Positions 31,741 through 40,421 of a DNA stretch of 42,317 bases are shown one piece after another. Location of the stretch: NCBI GenBank assembly GCA_017481575.1, contig JAFUPA010000020.1:1-42317 (forward strand), written 5' to 3'. Both the position numbers and the translations under genes were made by a program. The stretch comes from Clostridia bacterium. GTDB taxonomy: Bacteria; Bacillota; Clostridia; Oscillospirales; Acutalibacteraceae. Numbering within the stretch: position 1 is the first letter of the stretch; every line of letters starts with the position of its first letter. The notes beneath the pieces were generated by a model. It saw only the letters and a list, made by a program, of their open reading frames with translations. It did not search any database and was not told where the DNA came from.

Positions 31741-33408
31741 ATGTTCAGATTTGAACCCTATATCAAATACAAGGTAAACGGCAAAACCTGCAAAAGTGAT
31801 GACCTTGAAAACAAGCACTACTCTATGGACCTTGAGGTGAGCGAAAACGCTGTTAAATGTGTTCTCCGCCCGAAGGTTCCGATGGAAATGCTTGAATTCC
31901 GTCTTGATGCCGACAAGAAGCTCGGCAAAAAAGAGGTTTTCTTTGCTAACGGATTCCAGTCGTGGACAAAGTGCTACGAGTGCCACGCTGATGACAAGAT
32001 TATCGGTCTCGGCAAAATCACACAGATAAGCGACTTTACAAAGTTCTTTGCCGGTGTGCAGGGCGACTACCACTTCACCGAGTACGAAAAAGAGGGCGAA
32101 TTCCACTCCTATACATACACCTACTTCAGAGACGGCGAAGACCTCGAGCTTTTCGGCTCACTTTCAGAGCGTAACGGCTACACCATTTTTGAAATGGAGT
32201 GCGACGACAAGCGTTTCAGCATCACAAAGGATATCGTAGGCTGTACTCTTGACAGCGAAACCGTGCTTGTTGATGTTGTCAGCTTCAAGGGCAAGTATGA
32301 CGATGTATTTGACAAGTATTTCGGCTCAATGGATTTGAGAAAGCCGAAGATAAATTACCTTGCAGGCTACACCTCATGGTACAACTACTATCAGAAGATT
32401 AACGAAGAAATCATCCTTCGTGACCTTGACGGACTTGACAGAGCAAAGGACAGCGTTTCAATCTTCCAGATTGACGACGGTTACGAGACATTTGTCGGTG
32501 ACTGGCTCGACCCGAACCCTGCAAAATTCCCCAACGGTATGAAATACATTGCTGACAAAATCCACGACAAGGGCTACCTTGCAGGTATCTGGATTGCTCC
32601 GTTCAGCGCACAGCGTGTTTCAAGAGTTGCAAAGGAACACCCCGATTGGCTCATTAAGAACGAAAAGGGCAAGCCTCTTCTCGGCTGTCAGGGCTGGGGC
32701 GGTGCTTACACACTCGACTTCTACCACCCCGAAGCCAGAGAATACATCAAGCACTACTTTGACGTTATTGTAAACGAGTGGGGCTTTGATATGGTTAAGC
32801 TCGACTTCCTTTATTCCGAGGCTATGTACCCGAGAAACGGCAAAACACGAGGCACAATTATGTGCGAGGCTATGGACTTCCTGCGTGAATGTGTGGGCGA
32901 GGATAAGCTCATTCTCGGTTGCGGTGTACCTCTCGGTCCGTCATTTGGTGTTGTTGATGCCTGCCGTATCGGCTGTGACGTTTCACCTCACTTTGAGTTC
33001 AACTTCATTGACAAGCTTCTTCTTAACATGGAAATCGTCAATACAAGACACGCAATGAACAACACATTCCTGCGCCGTCACCTTGACCAGAGAGTTTTCT
33101 GCAACGACCCCGACGTTTTCTTCCTGCGTGACAACAACCTTAAGTTCACGCTCGACCAGAAGCTTCTGCTTGCAAAAATCAACAACCTTTTCGGAAGCGT
33201 TCTTTTCGTTTCGGACAATGCCGGTGATTACAACGACGAAACTATGGAATACTTAAAGCTCTTCTTTAAGCCGAGCGAGGCTGAAATCCTATCGGCTGAA
33301 TATGTTACAAAGGATGACGTTAAAATCTGCTACATTGAGGACGGCAAGAAAAAGACTCTTCGCTTTAACATAGCAACAGGTAAAAGCAACCTAAGAAATC
33401 TTTTATAA
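31741..33408 (+). CDS. GH36-type alpha-galactosidase (melibiase-like)
   Basis: A 555-residue glycoside hydrolase. A beta-rich N-terminal domain of about 200 residues leads into a (beta/alpha)8 barrel with GYTSWYNYYQ, FQIDDGYE, GIWIAPFSA, the probable nucleophile Asp355 in MVKLDFLY and the probable acid/base Asp413 in RIGCDV. It should release terminal alpha-galactose from raffinose-type sugars or galactomannans. There is no signal peptide, so it is cytosolic and acts on imported oligosaccharides. It is shorter than the common 700-residue GH36 enzymes. ATG follows CGGAGG. Nine nt separate it from the DUF4430 gene. Confidence 0.9.
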   Translation: MFRFEPYIKYKVNGKTCKSDDLENKHYSMDLEVSENAVKCVLRPKVPMEMLEFRLDADKKLGKKEVFFANGFQSWTKCYECHADDKIIGLGKITQISDFTKFFAGVQGDYHFTEYEKEGEFHSYTYTYFRDGEDLELFGSLSERNGYTIFEMECDDKRFSITKDIVGCTLDSETVLVDVVSFKGKYDDVFDKYFGSMDLRKPKINYLAGYTSWYNYYQKINEEIILRDLDGLDRAKDSVSIFQIDDGYETFVGDWLDPNPAKFPNGMKYIADKIHDKGYLAGIWIAPFSAQRVSRVAKEHPDWLIKNEKGKPLLGCQGWGGAYTLDFYHPEAREYIKHYFDVIVNEWGFDMVKLDFLYSEAMYPRNGKTRGTIMCEAMDFLRECVGEDKLILGCGVPLGPSFGVVDACRIGCDVSPHFEFNFIDKLLLNMEIVNTRHAMNNTFLRRHLDQRVFCNDPDVFFLRDNNLKFTLDQKLLLAKINNLFGSVLFVSDNAGDYNDETMEYLKLFFKPSEAEILSAEYVTKDDVKICYIEDGKKKTLRFNIATGKSNLRNLL

Positions 33409-33417
33409 GGTGATAGT

Positions 33418-33828
33418 ATGAAAAAGATTATTGCGATAATCGCCGTTGTTGCCGTTATTGCGGCAGGTGTCGGACTTTATATTCATTTTAACCCCGCAGA
33501 CGAGCCAAAGGGCGGAGAGAAAAACATCACGCTCGAAATTTCTGCTGACGGCACGAGCGAAACCTACGAAGTAACCACGGGTGCACAGATGCTCGGTAAA
33601 ATGCTGGTTGAAGAGGGTTATGTTAAAAACGACCGGGGCGATTACGGACTTTACATTCAGACGGTTTACGGTCCGTTTGAGGGCGGCCGCACGGCTGACA
33701 GCTCAAGCGAAGAGTGGTGGAGCATCACCAAAAACGGTGAGACCGTTATGACAGGTGCCGATGAAACTCCCCTTGCCGACGGCGAAAAATATGAGCTCAC
33801 GTTAAAAGTGGGTTACGATAATTTTTAA
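33418..33828 (+). CDS. DUF4430 domain exported protein
   Basis: A 136-residue protein with an N-terminal hydrophobic segment (residues 3-25) without a lipobox Cys, then a DUF4430 domain: ITLEISADGTSETYEV and SEEWWSITKNGETVMTGADETPLADGEKY, a transcobalamin-C-terminal-like fold. Its ligand is unknown. It is directly downstream of the alpha-galactosidase gene and probably co-transcribed, though no functional link is evident. Confidence 0.85.
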   Translation: MKKIIAIIAVVAVIAAGVGLYIHFNPADEPKGGEKNITLEISADGTSETYEVTTGAQMLGKMLVEEGYVKNDRGDYGLYIQTVYGPFEGGRTADSSSEEWWSITKNGETVMTGADETPLADGEKYELTLKVGYDNF

Positions 33829-33846
33829 AAAAATCCTTAAAAGCTG

Positions 33847-33875
33847 TTGACAACGCTTTTCTGTGGTGTTATAAT
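33847..33875 (+). promoter_or_regulatory. Consensus promoter of the aromatic amino acid operon
   Basis: TTGACA (33847-33852) and TATAAT (33870-33875, extended TGTTATAAT) match the sigma-A consensus fully with a 17-bp spacer. Transcription should begin near 33882. Confidence 0.9.
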
Positions 33876-33902
33876 TAGTGAAAATTTTAGGAGATTAAAG
33901 CG

Positions 33903-33962
33903 ATGAAGCGAAACAACTTTGCAGCTGGATACTTTTTCTTTTACTTTATTAACAAAAGTTAA
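33903..33962 (+). CDS. Phe/Tyr-rich leader peptide of the aromatic operon attenuator
   Basis: A 19-residue peptide, MKRNNFAAGYFFFYFINKS, with AGGAG nine nt before the ATG. Five of 19 residues are Phe and two Tyr, six of these seven in one YFFFYF run. It lies between a consensus promoter and a terminator ahead of a Phe/Tyr biosynthesis operon, exactly where an attenuation leader is expected. Ribosome stalling at the YFFFYF codons would report shortage of charged tRNA-Phe or tRNA-Tyr. The stop codon lies in a small hairpin (ATTAAC-AAAA-GTTAAT, 33948-33963). Confidence 0.85.
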   Translation: MKRNNFAAGYFFFYFINKS

Positions 33963-34050
33963 TAGAGTCAGTTGGTTTTGCTGTAAAGTCGGTTATAACA
34001 GGATTTTTAAAGTCCCGCAGTAAAATTAACTGCGGGGCTTCTTCATTTGC
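33908..34050 (+). promoter_or_regulatory. Transcription attenuator: competing antiterminator and terminator
   Basis: Segment 1 is GCGAAACAACT (33908-33918) in the leader frame; it can pair with segment 2, AGTTGGTTTTGC (33970-33981). Segment 2 in the form CAGTTGGTTTTGCTG (33969-33983) can also pair with CAGTAAAATTAACTG (34018-34032) over 15 bp with three G-U pairs. That pairing destroys the terminator, an 11-bp stem AGTCCCGCAGT (34011-34021) with ACTGCGGGGCT (34029-34039) and a T-rich tail. A stalled ribosome masks segment 1 and favours the antiterminator; a ribosome that reaches the stop masks segment 2 and favours termination. The folds are read by eye; regulation is inferred. Confidence 0.8.
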
Positions 34051-34069
34051 TTTGTATGGAGGTTTTATT

Positions 34070-35083
34070 ATGGTAGTAGTAATCAAAAACGGTATTGACA
34101 AGGGTCAGCAGGATCGCCTTGTTGAATGGCTCAAGTCAATGAACATTGATGTTCACGAGACAGTCGGTGAATATCAGACAATCCTCGGTCTTATCGGTGA
34201 CACAAGCCACGTTGATATCGACCTTATTAACGGTCTTGACATCGTTGAGCGTGTTACACGAATCAGTGAGCCGTTCAAAAATGCAAACAGAAAATTCCAC
34301 CCCGACGATACAGTAATCGACATCGGCGGTTTCAAAATCGGCGGCGGCAACTTCCAGTACATTGCAGGTCCTTGCTCTGTTGAGTCACCCGAGCAGATTT
34401 GCTCAATCGCAAGAGAAACAAAGGCGGCAGGCGCAATGCTTCTTCGTGGCGGTGCTTTCAAGCCCAGAACATCCCCCTACGCTTTCCAGGGTATGCGTGC
34501 AGAAGGTCTTAAACTCCTTGAAAAAGCAAAAGCAGAAACAGGTATGCCTATCGTAACAGAGATTATGGACCTTTCTCACCTTAACCTTTTCGAGAATGTT
34601 GACGTTATCCAGGTCGGCGCAAGAAATATGCAGAACTTCGAGCTTCTTAAGGAGCTTGGTCACACAGATAAGCCCATTCTCCTCAAGCGTGGACTTTCCA
34701 GCACAATGGAAGAGCTGCTTATGAGCGCCGAATACATTATGGCAGGCGGTAACGAAAAGGTTATCCTTTGCGAACGTGGTATCAGAACATTTGAAAAGTA
34801 CACAAGAAACACTATGGACGTTTCTGCAATTGCTCTTCTTAAGGAAAAATCACACCTTCCCGTTATTGCAGACCCGAGCCATGCCGCAGGTCTTTCAAGA
34901 CTTGTTCGTCCGCTTGCTCTCTCCGCTGTTGCGGCAGGTGCAGACGGTCTTATGATTGAAGTTCACAACGACCCTGCTCACGCTCTTTGCGACGGTCCGC
35001 AGGCTCTCACTCCCGAGCAGTTCGCTCAGGTTGTTAAAGAGGCAGAGGTTGTCCGCAAGGTTCTCCACGGTGTTCAGGAATAA
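34070..35083 (+). CDS. aroF: 3-deoxy-7-phosphoheptulonate (DAHP) synthase
   Basis: A 337-residue type I DAHP synthase, which joins phosphoenolpyruvate and erythrose 4-phosphate in the first step of aromatic synthesis. An N-terminal ferredoxin-like domain (about residues 1-70) is the kind that gives Phe/Tyr feedback control in related enzymes. The barrel has GPCSVES, KPRTSPYAFQG, LLKRGL and DPSHAAG, including the metal-binding Cys and His. No chorismate mutase domain is fused. Start choice: ATG at 34070 follows GGAGG; an in-frame ATG six codons earlier overlaps that site. It is the first gene after the attenuator. Confidence 0.96.
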   Translation: MVVVIKNGIDKGQQDRLVEWLKSMNIDVHETVGEYQTILGLIGDTSHVDIDLINGLDIVERVTRISEPFKNANRKFHPDDTVIDIGGFKIGGGNFQYIAGPCSVESPEQICSIARETKAAGAMLLRGGAFKPRTSPYAFQGMRAEGLKLLEKAKAETGMPIVTEIMDLSHLNLFENVDVIQVGARNMQNFELLKELGHTDKPILLKRGLSSTMEELLMSAEYIMAGGNEKVILCERGIRTFEKYTRNTMDVSAIALLKEKSHLPVIADPSHAAGLSRLVRPLALSAVAAGADGLMIEVHNDPAHALCDGPQALTPEQFAQVVKEAEVVRKVLHGVQE

Positions 35084-35112
35084 AATATATCTGAAGAAAG
35101 GAAATGATGACA

Positions 35113-35943
35113 ATGAATATTGGAATAGTCGGTCTTGGTCTCATCGGCGGTTCTATGGCAAAAGCAATTAAAGAAATGACCGAGCACAAGGTCTACGGTT
35201 ACGATATTCTCGAAAGCACAATGCTTGCCGCACAGCTTGTAAATTCCATTGACGGCACGCTCGACAGCACCACCCTTCCCGAGTGCGACACGGTCATCAT
35301 TTCGCTCTATCCGCAGGCTACGGTTGAATATGTTAAAAAAAATGCCGACAGCTTCAAAAAAGGCTCGGTCGTTATAGACTGCAGTGGCGTTAAAAGAAAC
35401 ATTTGCGAAACCTTAAATCCGATTGCAAAGGCAAACGGCTTCACCTTCATCGGCGGTCACCCGATGGCAGGTACACAGTTCTGGGGCTTTGATTATTCAA
35501 GGTCAAGTCTTTTCAAGGGTGCTTCAATGATTCTTGCACCGCACGGAATTTCGGATATTCCTATGCTTGAAAACATCAAAAAGCTTTTTGTTTCAATCGG
35601 CTTTGCGGACATCACATTTACTACTCCCGAAGACCACGACAGAATTATCGCTTACACCTCACAGCTTGCCCACGTTGTATCAAACGCTTATGTCAAAAGC
35701 CCGACGGCACTTGACCGAAAAGGCTTTTCGGCAGGAAGCTACAAGGATATGACAAGAGTTGCAAAGCTCAACGAAAATATGTGGACAGAGCTTTTCCTTG
35801 AAAACAGTGATTATCTTGTCGAGGAAATTGACTTACTTATAGAAAACCTTACAAAATACAGAGATGCACTTTCAGTAAATGATGAAGCAAAGTTAAGACA
35901 GCTTCTCAAGGACGGTAAAGATACAAAGAAACAGGCGGGTTGA
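35113..35943 (+). CDS. tyrA: Prephenate dehydrogenase
   Basis: A 276-residue prephenate dehydrogenase, which converts prephenate to 4-hydroxyphenylpyruvate for tyrosine. The Rossmann motif GLGLIGGS is at the N terminus, and GGHPMAGTQFWGF carries the catalytic His region. There is no C-terminal ACT domain, so direct feedback by tyrosine is not apparent. Start choice: ATG at 35113 is ten nt after AAAGGA; two ATGs just upstream are too close to it. It lies 29 nt after aroF. Confidence 0.93.
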   Translation: MNIGIVGLGLIGGSMAKAIKEMTEHKVYGYDILESTMLAAQLVNSIDGTLDSTTLPECDTVIISLYPQATVEYVKKNADSFKKGSVVIDCSGVKRNICETLNPIAKANGFTFIGGHPMAGTQFWGFDYSRSSLFKGASMILAPHGISDIPMLENIKKLFVSIGFADITFTTPEDHDRIIAYTSQLAHVVSNAYVKSPTALDRKGFSAGSYKDMTRVAKLNENMWTELFLENSDYLVEEIDLLIENLTKYRDALSVNDEAKLRQLLKDGKDTKKQAG

Positions 35944-35945
35944 TT

Positions 35946-36989
35946 ATGGAAACAGTTAAGGTTAATGCTTCAAAAAAATATGATGTAATCATCGGCGGCA
36001 ATACTGCTTTGCTTCTTGCCGAAAAGGTAAAAGAGCTTTTCGGTGATGTGGCGGTGTGCGTTGTAACAGACGACACGGTTGCCTCCTATCATCTTGATAA
36101 AATCAAGGCTTGTCTTAATGAGAATCACATCAAAAACGATGCTTTTGTTTTTCCGCACGGTGAAAGCTCAAAATCCCCCGAGGTGCTTTTTGAATTGCTC
36201 GAATTCCTTGCGAAAAAGCATTTTTCCAGAAAGGATGTTCTTGTTGCACTCGGCGGCGGAGTTACGGGTGACCTGACAGGTCTTGCGGCGGCAATGTATA
36301 TGCGTGGTATGCACCTTGTTCAGATTCCTACAACTCTTCTTGCAATGGTTGACTCCTCCGTGGGCGGCAAAACGGCCGTTAACCTTAAAGCGGGCAAAAA
36401 CCTCGCAGGTGTATTCAACCAGCCCGAGCTTGTGCTTTGCGATACAAATATGCTTTCGACCCTGCCTGCCGAGTATTTTGCAGACGGTATGGCAGAGGTT
36501 ATAAAGTACGGTGTGATTGCCGACAGAGAGCTTTTTGAGGTCGTCAAAAACGGTCATATTGAAGAAAACCTTGAAACAATCATTGCACGTTGCGTTGCCA
36601 TTAAGCGTGACGTTGTGAATGAGGACGAATTCGACACAGGCAAGCGTCAGCTTCTAAACTTCGGCCACACGCTCGCCCACTCGATTGAAAAGGAAAGCGG
36701 ATTTGAAATTTCGCACGGCAGTGCCGTAGCAATGGGTATGGTTATAATCTCCGAAATTGCGTGGCAAAACGGCATCTCCAAGGAACGCTGTCAGGACGAA
36801 ATCATCGATGCTTTGCTTGAAAACAATCTCCCTATCTCCTGCCCCTACAAAAACAGCGAGCTTTACTACGCTGCTGAAAACGATAAAAAGAGTGCCTCGG
36901 GCAGAATTTCGATTATTGTTCCCGAAGAAATCGGCACTTGCAAGATTATGAACATAGCCCTTGCTGAATTTAAGGAGCTTTTGAAATAA
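35946..36989 (+). CDS. aroB: 3-dehydroquinate synthase
   Basis: A 347-residue AroB, which cyclises DAHP to 3-dehydroquinate using NAD and zinc. The NAD-binding GGGVTGDLTG, the PTTLLAMVDSSVGGKTAVN block and the metal ligands in GMAEVIKYG, FGHTLAH and HGSAV are all present. ATG at 35946 is two nt after the tyrA stop and overlaps aroA by one nt at its end. The ribosome site is a modest GGCGGGT. Confidence 0.97.
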   Translation: METVKVNASKKYDVIIGGNTALLLAEKVKELFGDVAVCVVTDDTVASYHLDKIKACLNENHIKNDAFVFPHGESSKSPEVLFELLEFLAKKHFSRKDVLVALGGGVTGDLTGLAAAMYMRGMHLVQIPTTLLAMVDSSVGGKTAVNLKAGKNLAGVFNQPELVLCDTNMLSTLPAEYFADGMAEVIKYGVIADRELFEVVKNGHIEENLETIIARCVAIKRDVVNEDEFDTGKRQLLNFGHTLAHSIEKESGFEISHGSAVAMGMVIISEIAWQNGISKERCQDEIIDALLENNLPISCPYKNSELYYAAENDKKSASGRISIIVPEEIGTCKIMNIALAEFKELLK

Positions 36990-38221
36990 TGGATATTAAA
37001 ATACTACCTTCGGCTCTTTCGGGCATGGCAGAAGCACCTGCTTCAAAATCCGTCGCACACCGAATGTTAATCTGTGCGGCACTCGCAAAGAAGCCGAGCA
37101 CAATTAAAATTAACAAAACCTCCGAGGACATAGAGGCAACCGCAAGCTGCCTGAAAAGCCTTGGAGTTACAATAGAAAAAAACGGTGAGCTATGGACGGT
37201 CACACCGCCGGACAGCTATCCCGACGAGGCAACGCTGGACTGCGGTGAGAGCGGCTCGACGCTTCGCTTTATGCTACCGGTTGTTTCCGCACTCGGAGTA
37301 ACTGCAATGCTCACAGGTCACGGCAGACTCCCCTCCCGACCGATTGCACCGCTGCTTGACGAGATGAAAAGTCACGGTGTTGAGTGTGGCGACGGCTTCC
37401 CCGTAAAGGTTTCGGGCAAGCTGACAGGCGGCAAATATAAAATTGCAGGCAACATCAGCTCACAGTTTATAACGGGACTTCTGCTCGCACTTCCGCTTTG
37501 TGACGGCGAGAGCGAAATTGAGGTTATTCCTCCCGTTGAGTCAAAGCCGTACATTGATATTACAACATCCGTGCTTGCAGATTTCGGTGTTGCGGTTGAG
37601 GAAAGCGGTAACATCTACACCGTTCCTCACCAAATCCCCTGTTCAGGTGATTTTACCGCAGAGGGTGACTGGTCGAATGCCGCATTTTTGCTCGCACTCG
37701 GTGTAAAAGTGAGCGGACTTGACCTTAATTCCGTTCAGGGTGACAGAAAAATCCTTGATGTCCTGACCGCTTTTGGTGCTGAAATTAACGAAGAAAACGG
37801 CACACTCCAGGCAAACCTTTCGTCACTTCATTCTACCGATGTTGACGCTTCGGATATTCCCGACCTCGTGCCCGTAATCTCCGCACTTGCGGCAACAGCA
37901 GACGGAGAAACAAGGATATACAACGCTTCACGTCTTCGTCTTAAGGAAAGTGACAGAATTGAAACCACCGTCAGTATGGTAAATTCGCTCGGTGGCGAGG
38001 CATATCCGACAGACGACGGTCTTATAATAAAAGGAAAACAACAGCTTTCGGGCGGTACGGTTGACGGTTGCGGCGACCACAGAATTGTGATGTCCTCGGC
38101 AGTTGCAGCACTCAGGTGCAAAAATCCCGTTATCATCACGGGCGCACAGGCTGTCAACAAATCCTACCCCGAATTCTTTAACGAATACAACTCACTCGGA
38201 GGTGACGCAAATGTCCTGTAA
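36989..38221 (+). CDS. aroA: EPSP synthase (3-phosphoshikimate 1-carboxyvinyltransferase)
   Basis: A 410-residue EPSP synthase with two repeated half-domains. KSVAHR (K20, S21, R25) binds shikimate-3-phosphate and PEP; GESGSTLRF is the inhibitor-sensitive loop, carrying GST rather than the GNAGTA of class I enzymes; RLPSRPI, the DLVPVISAL Asp, and RLRLKESDRI follow in the normal order. Its start overlaps the aroB stop (TAATG). The end overlaps aroC by 11 nt. Confidence 0.97.
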   Translation: MDIKILPSALSGMAEAPASKSVAHRMLICAALAKKPSTIKINKTSEDIEATASCLKSLGVTIEKNGELWTVTPPDSYPDEATLDCGESGSTLRFMLPVVSALGVTAMLTGHGRLPSRPIAPLLDEMKSHGVECGDGFPVKVSGKLTGGKYKIAGNISSQFITGLLLALPLCDGESEIEVIPPVESKPYIDITTSVLADFGVAVEESGNIYTVPHQIPCSGDFTAEGDWSNAAFLLALGVKVSGLDLNSVQGDRKILDVLTAFGAEINEENGTLQANLSSLHSTDVDASDIPDLVPVISALAATADGETRIYNASRLRLKESDRIETTVSMVNSLGGEAYPTDDGLIIKGKQQLSGGTVDGCGDHRIVMSSAVAALRCKNPVIITGAQAVNKSYPEFFNEYNSLGGDANVL

Positions 38222-39272
38222 CTTTGGTGAAAAATTCAAAATAACGATTTTCGGTCAGTCTCACTCCGAGGCAATAGGCGTTGTGATTGACGGTGTGCCT
38301 GCAGGCATTACGCTTGACGGCGAAAAAATTGCAAGCTTTATGGCTCGCCGTGCACCCGGAAAGAACGCTTATTCGACCAAACGCAAGGAAGCCGACTGCC
38401 CCGAAATTGTTTCGGGTGTTGTGGACGGCATCACCTGCGGAACTCCGATTTGTGCAATTATCAGAAACAGTGACCAGCACTCAAAGGATTATTCAAAGCT
38501 GAAAATCCTCCCCCGCCCGTCACATTCCGACTTTGCGGCTTATATGAAGCACGGCGGTTTCAACGACATTCGTGGCGGCGGCAACTTCTCGGGCAGAATG
38601 ACTGCTCCGATGTGCTTTGCAGGTGCTGTTGCAATGCAGATTCTTGAGAAAAAAGGAATTAAAATCGGTGCTCATATTGAAAAAATCGCAGGAGTTTGCG
38701 ACACACGCTTTGACCCCGTTAACCCTGATATTTCTACGCTTGACGGCAAGGATTTTCCGCTTATTAACGACAGCGTTAAAGACGAAATGCTCGCAAAAAT
38801 CGAAGCCGCAAGACTTGACTGCGACTCCGTCGGCGGTGTTATTGAATGTGCCGTTACGGGTCTGCCCGTCGGTCTCGGTGAGCCGATGTTCGGCGGTGTT
38901 GAGAATGTTTTAAGTCAGGCGATGTTTGCCGTACCTGCAATTAAAGGTATTGAATTCGGCAACGGCTTTGACTGCGCCGACCTTAAGGGCAGTGAAAACA
39001 ACGACGAATTCACGGTGAACGACGGCAAAATCACAACCGTGACCAACAACCACGGCGGTATCCTCGGCGGACTTACCTCGGGTATGCCACTCATTTTCCG
39101 TGTTGCGGTGAAGCCGACCCCGTCAATCTCCAAACCGCAGATGACTGTCAACCTCGAAACCAACAAGCCCGAAGAGCTTGTTATTGAGGGCAGACACGAC
39201 CCCTGCATCGTACCACGTGCCGTTCCGTGTATCGAGGCGGCAACAGCAATTGCACTTATAAATTTGATTTAA
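38211..39272 (+). CDS. aroC: Chorismate synthase
   Basis: A 353-residue chorismate synthase, which removes phosphate from EPSP with reduced FMN. Family blocks GQSHSEAIGVVIDGVPAG, RPSHSDF, GGNFSGRMTAP and RHDPCIVPRAVP are intact. Start choice: ATG at 38211 follows GGAGGTGA by seven nt inside the end of aroA. Confidence 0.97.
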   Translation: MSCNFGEKFKITIFGQSHSEAIGVVIDGVPAGITLDGEKIASFMARRAPGKNAYSTKRKEADCPEIVSGVVDGITCGTPICAIIRNSDQHSKDYSKLKILPRPSHSDFAAYMKHGGFNDIRGGGNFSGRMTAPMCFAGAVAMQILEKKGIKIGAHIEKIAGVCDTRFDPVNPDISTLDGKDFPLINDSVKDEMLAKIEAARLDCDSVGGVIECAVTGLPVGLGEPMFGGVENVLSQAMFAVPAIKGIEFGNGFDCADLKGSENNDEFTVNDGKITTVTNNHGGILGGLTSGMPLIFRVAVKPTPSISKPQMTVNLETNKPEELVIEGRHDPCIVPRAVPCIEAATAIALINLI

Positions 39273-39282
39273 GGTGATTAAA

Positions 39283-40419
39283 ATGGACATAAAAGACCTT
39301 CGTAATGAAATAGATTCAATCGACAATCAGCTCGTTGAGCTTTTTGAAAAGCGTATGCGCACCGCTTCTGCAATTGCGGATTACAAGCGTGCAAACGGCT
39401 TGGCTGTCTCCGACAAGGGACGTGAGCGTGAGGTAATAAACAAGGTTACTTCAAAGGTAAGCCCCGAATTCAGCGGATACACCCGTGTGCTTTACCAGAC
39501 AATTTTTGATGTTAGCTGTTCCTATCAGCGTAGCATTAACTCAAAGGCTTCAAAGCTGCTTGAAAAAATCGAAAAAGTAACAGAAGAAACTCCCAAAGAG
39601 CGCACAAGCCGTGCAATTGTTGCTTGTCAGGGTGTTGAGGGTGCATACTCACAGCACGCTTGCGAAAAGATGTTCACCTACCCGAGCATTATGTATTTCG
39701 GCGGCTTTGAGGACGTTTTCAAGGCAGTTGACAGCGGACTTTGCCGTTACGGCGTGCTTCCTGTTGAAAACAGCTCCGCAGGTTCGGTTAACCAGGTCTA
39801 TGACCTTATGTCGAAATACAATTTCTACATCACACACAGTATGAAGCTTTGCATTGAGCACAAGCTCCTTGCAAACAGCGGAACAAGCATAAGCTCGATT
39901 AAAGAGATTTATTCTCACGAGCAGGCACTCAACCAGTGCTCCGCATTTATAAGCGAGCTTGGTGTTAAGGCTCACGTTTGCAAAAACACCGCAGAGGCGG
40001 CAAAAATCGTCTCTGAATCAGGCAGAACAGACATTGCGGCTATCGGCTCAAAGGACTGTGTCGAGCTTTACGGCTTGCGTGTGCTTTCGGGCAATGTGCA
40101 GAACACGCAGAACAACTACACAAGATTTATCCTTATTTCCAAAACACCCGAAATTTACCCCGGTGCAAAAAAGACGAGTCTTATGCTCACAGTTCAGCAC
40201 AAGCCGGGCTCACTTTACAATATAATCGCACGTTTTGCGGCACTCGGACTTAACCTGACAAAGCTTGAAAGCCGACCGATTTCGGGCAGTAATTTTGAGT
40301 TTATGTTCTACTTCGACATTGACGCTTCTGTCTACTCGCCCGAGTTCAAGGAGCTTATTGCCGAGCTTGAAAATGACTGTGAAGCATTCACCTACCTCGG
40401 CAGCTACACGGAGGACTAA
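39283..40419 (+). CDS. pheA: Bifunctional chorismate mutase / prephenate dehydratase
   Basis: A 378-residue P-protein. Residues 1-90 are an AroQ-type chorismate mutase (LRNEIDSIDNQLVELFEKR); about residues 108-285 are the prephenate dehydratase with GVEGAYSQHA and the catalytic TRF in NNYTRFILIS; the C-terminal ACT domain (from about residue 293) has the Phe-binding ESRP motif. It makes phenylpyruvate and should be inhibited by phenylalanine. Since TyrA has no mutase, this mutase also feeds tyrosine. Start choice: ATG at 39283 behind AAGGTGA; an earlier GTG is inside that site. Confidence 0.96.
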   Translation: MDIKDLRNEIDSIDNQLVELFEKRMRTASAIADYKRANGLAVSDKGREREVINKVTSKVSPEFSGYTRVLYQTIFDVSCSYQRSINSKASKLLEKIEKVTEETPKERTSRAIVACQGVEGAYSQHACEKMFTYPSIMYFGGFEDVFKAVDSGLCRYGVLPVENSSAGSVNQVYDLMSKYNFYITHSMKLCIEHKLLANSGTSISSIKEIYSHEQALNQCSAFISELGVKAHVCKNTAEAAKIVSESGRTDIAAIGSKDCVELYGLRVLSGNVQNTQNNYTRFILISKTPEIYPGAKKTSLMLTVQHKPGSLYNIIARFAALGLNLTKLESRPISGSNFEFMFYFDIDASVYSPEFKELIAELENDCEAFTYLGSYTED

Positions 40420-40421
40420 AA

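Noticed and set aside
33882-34069. T-box riboswitch upstream of aroF
   Set aside because: No conserved T-box sequence (TGGNACCGCG) or specifier loop is visible; the leader-peptide attenuator explains the region.
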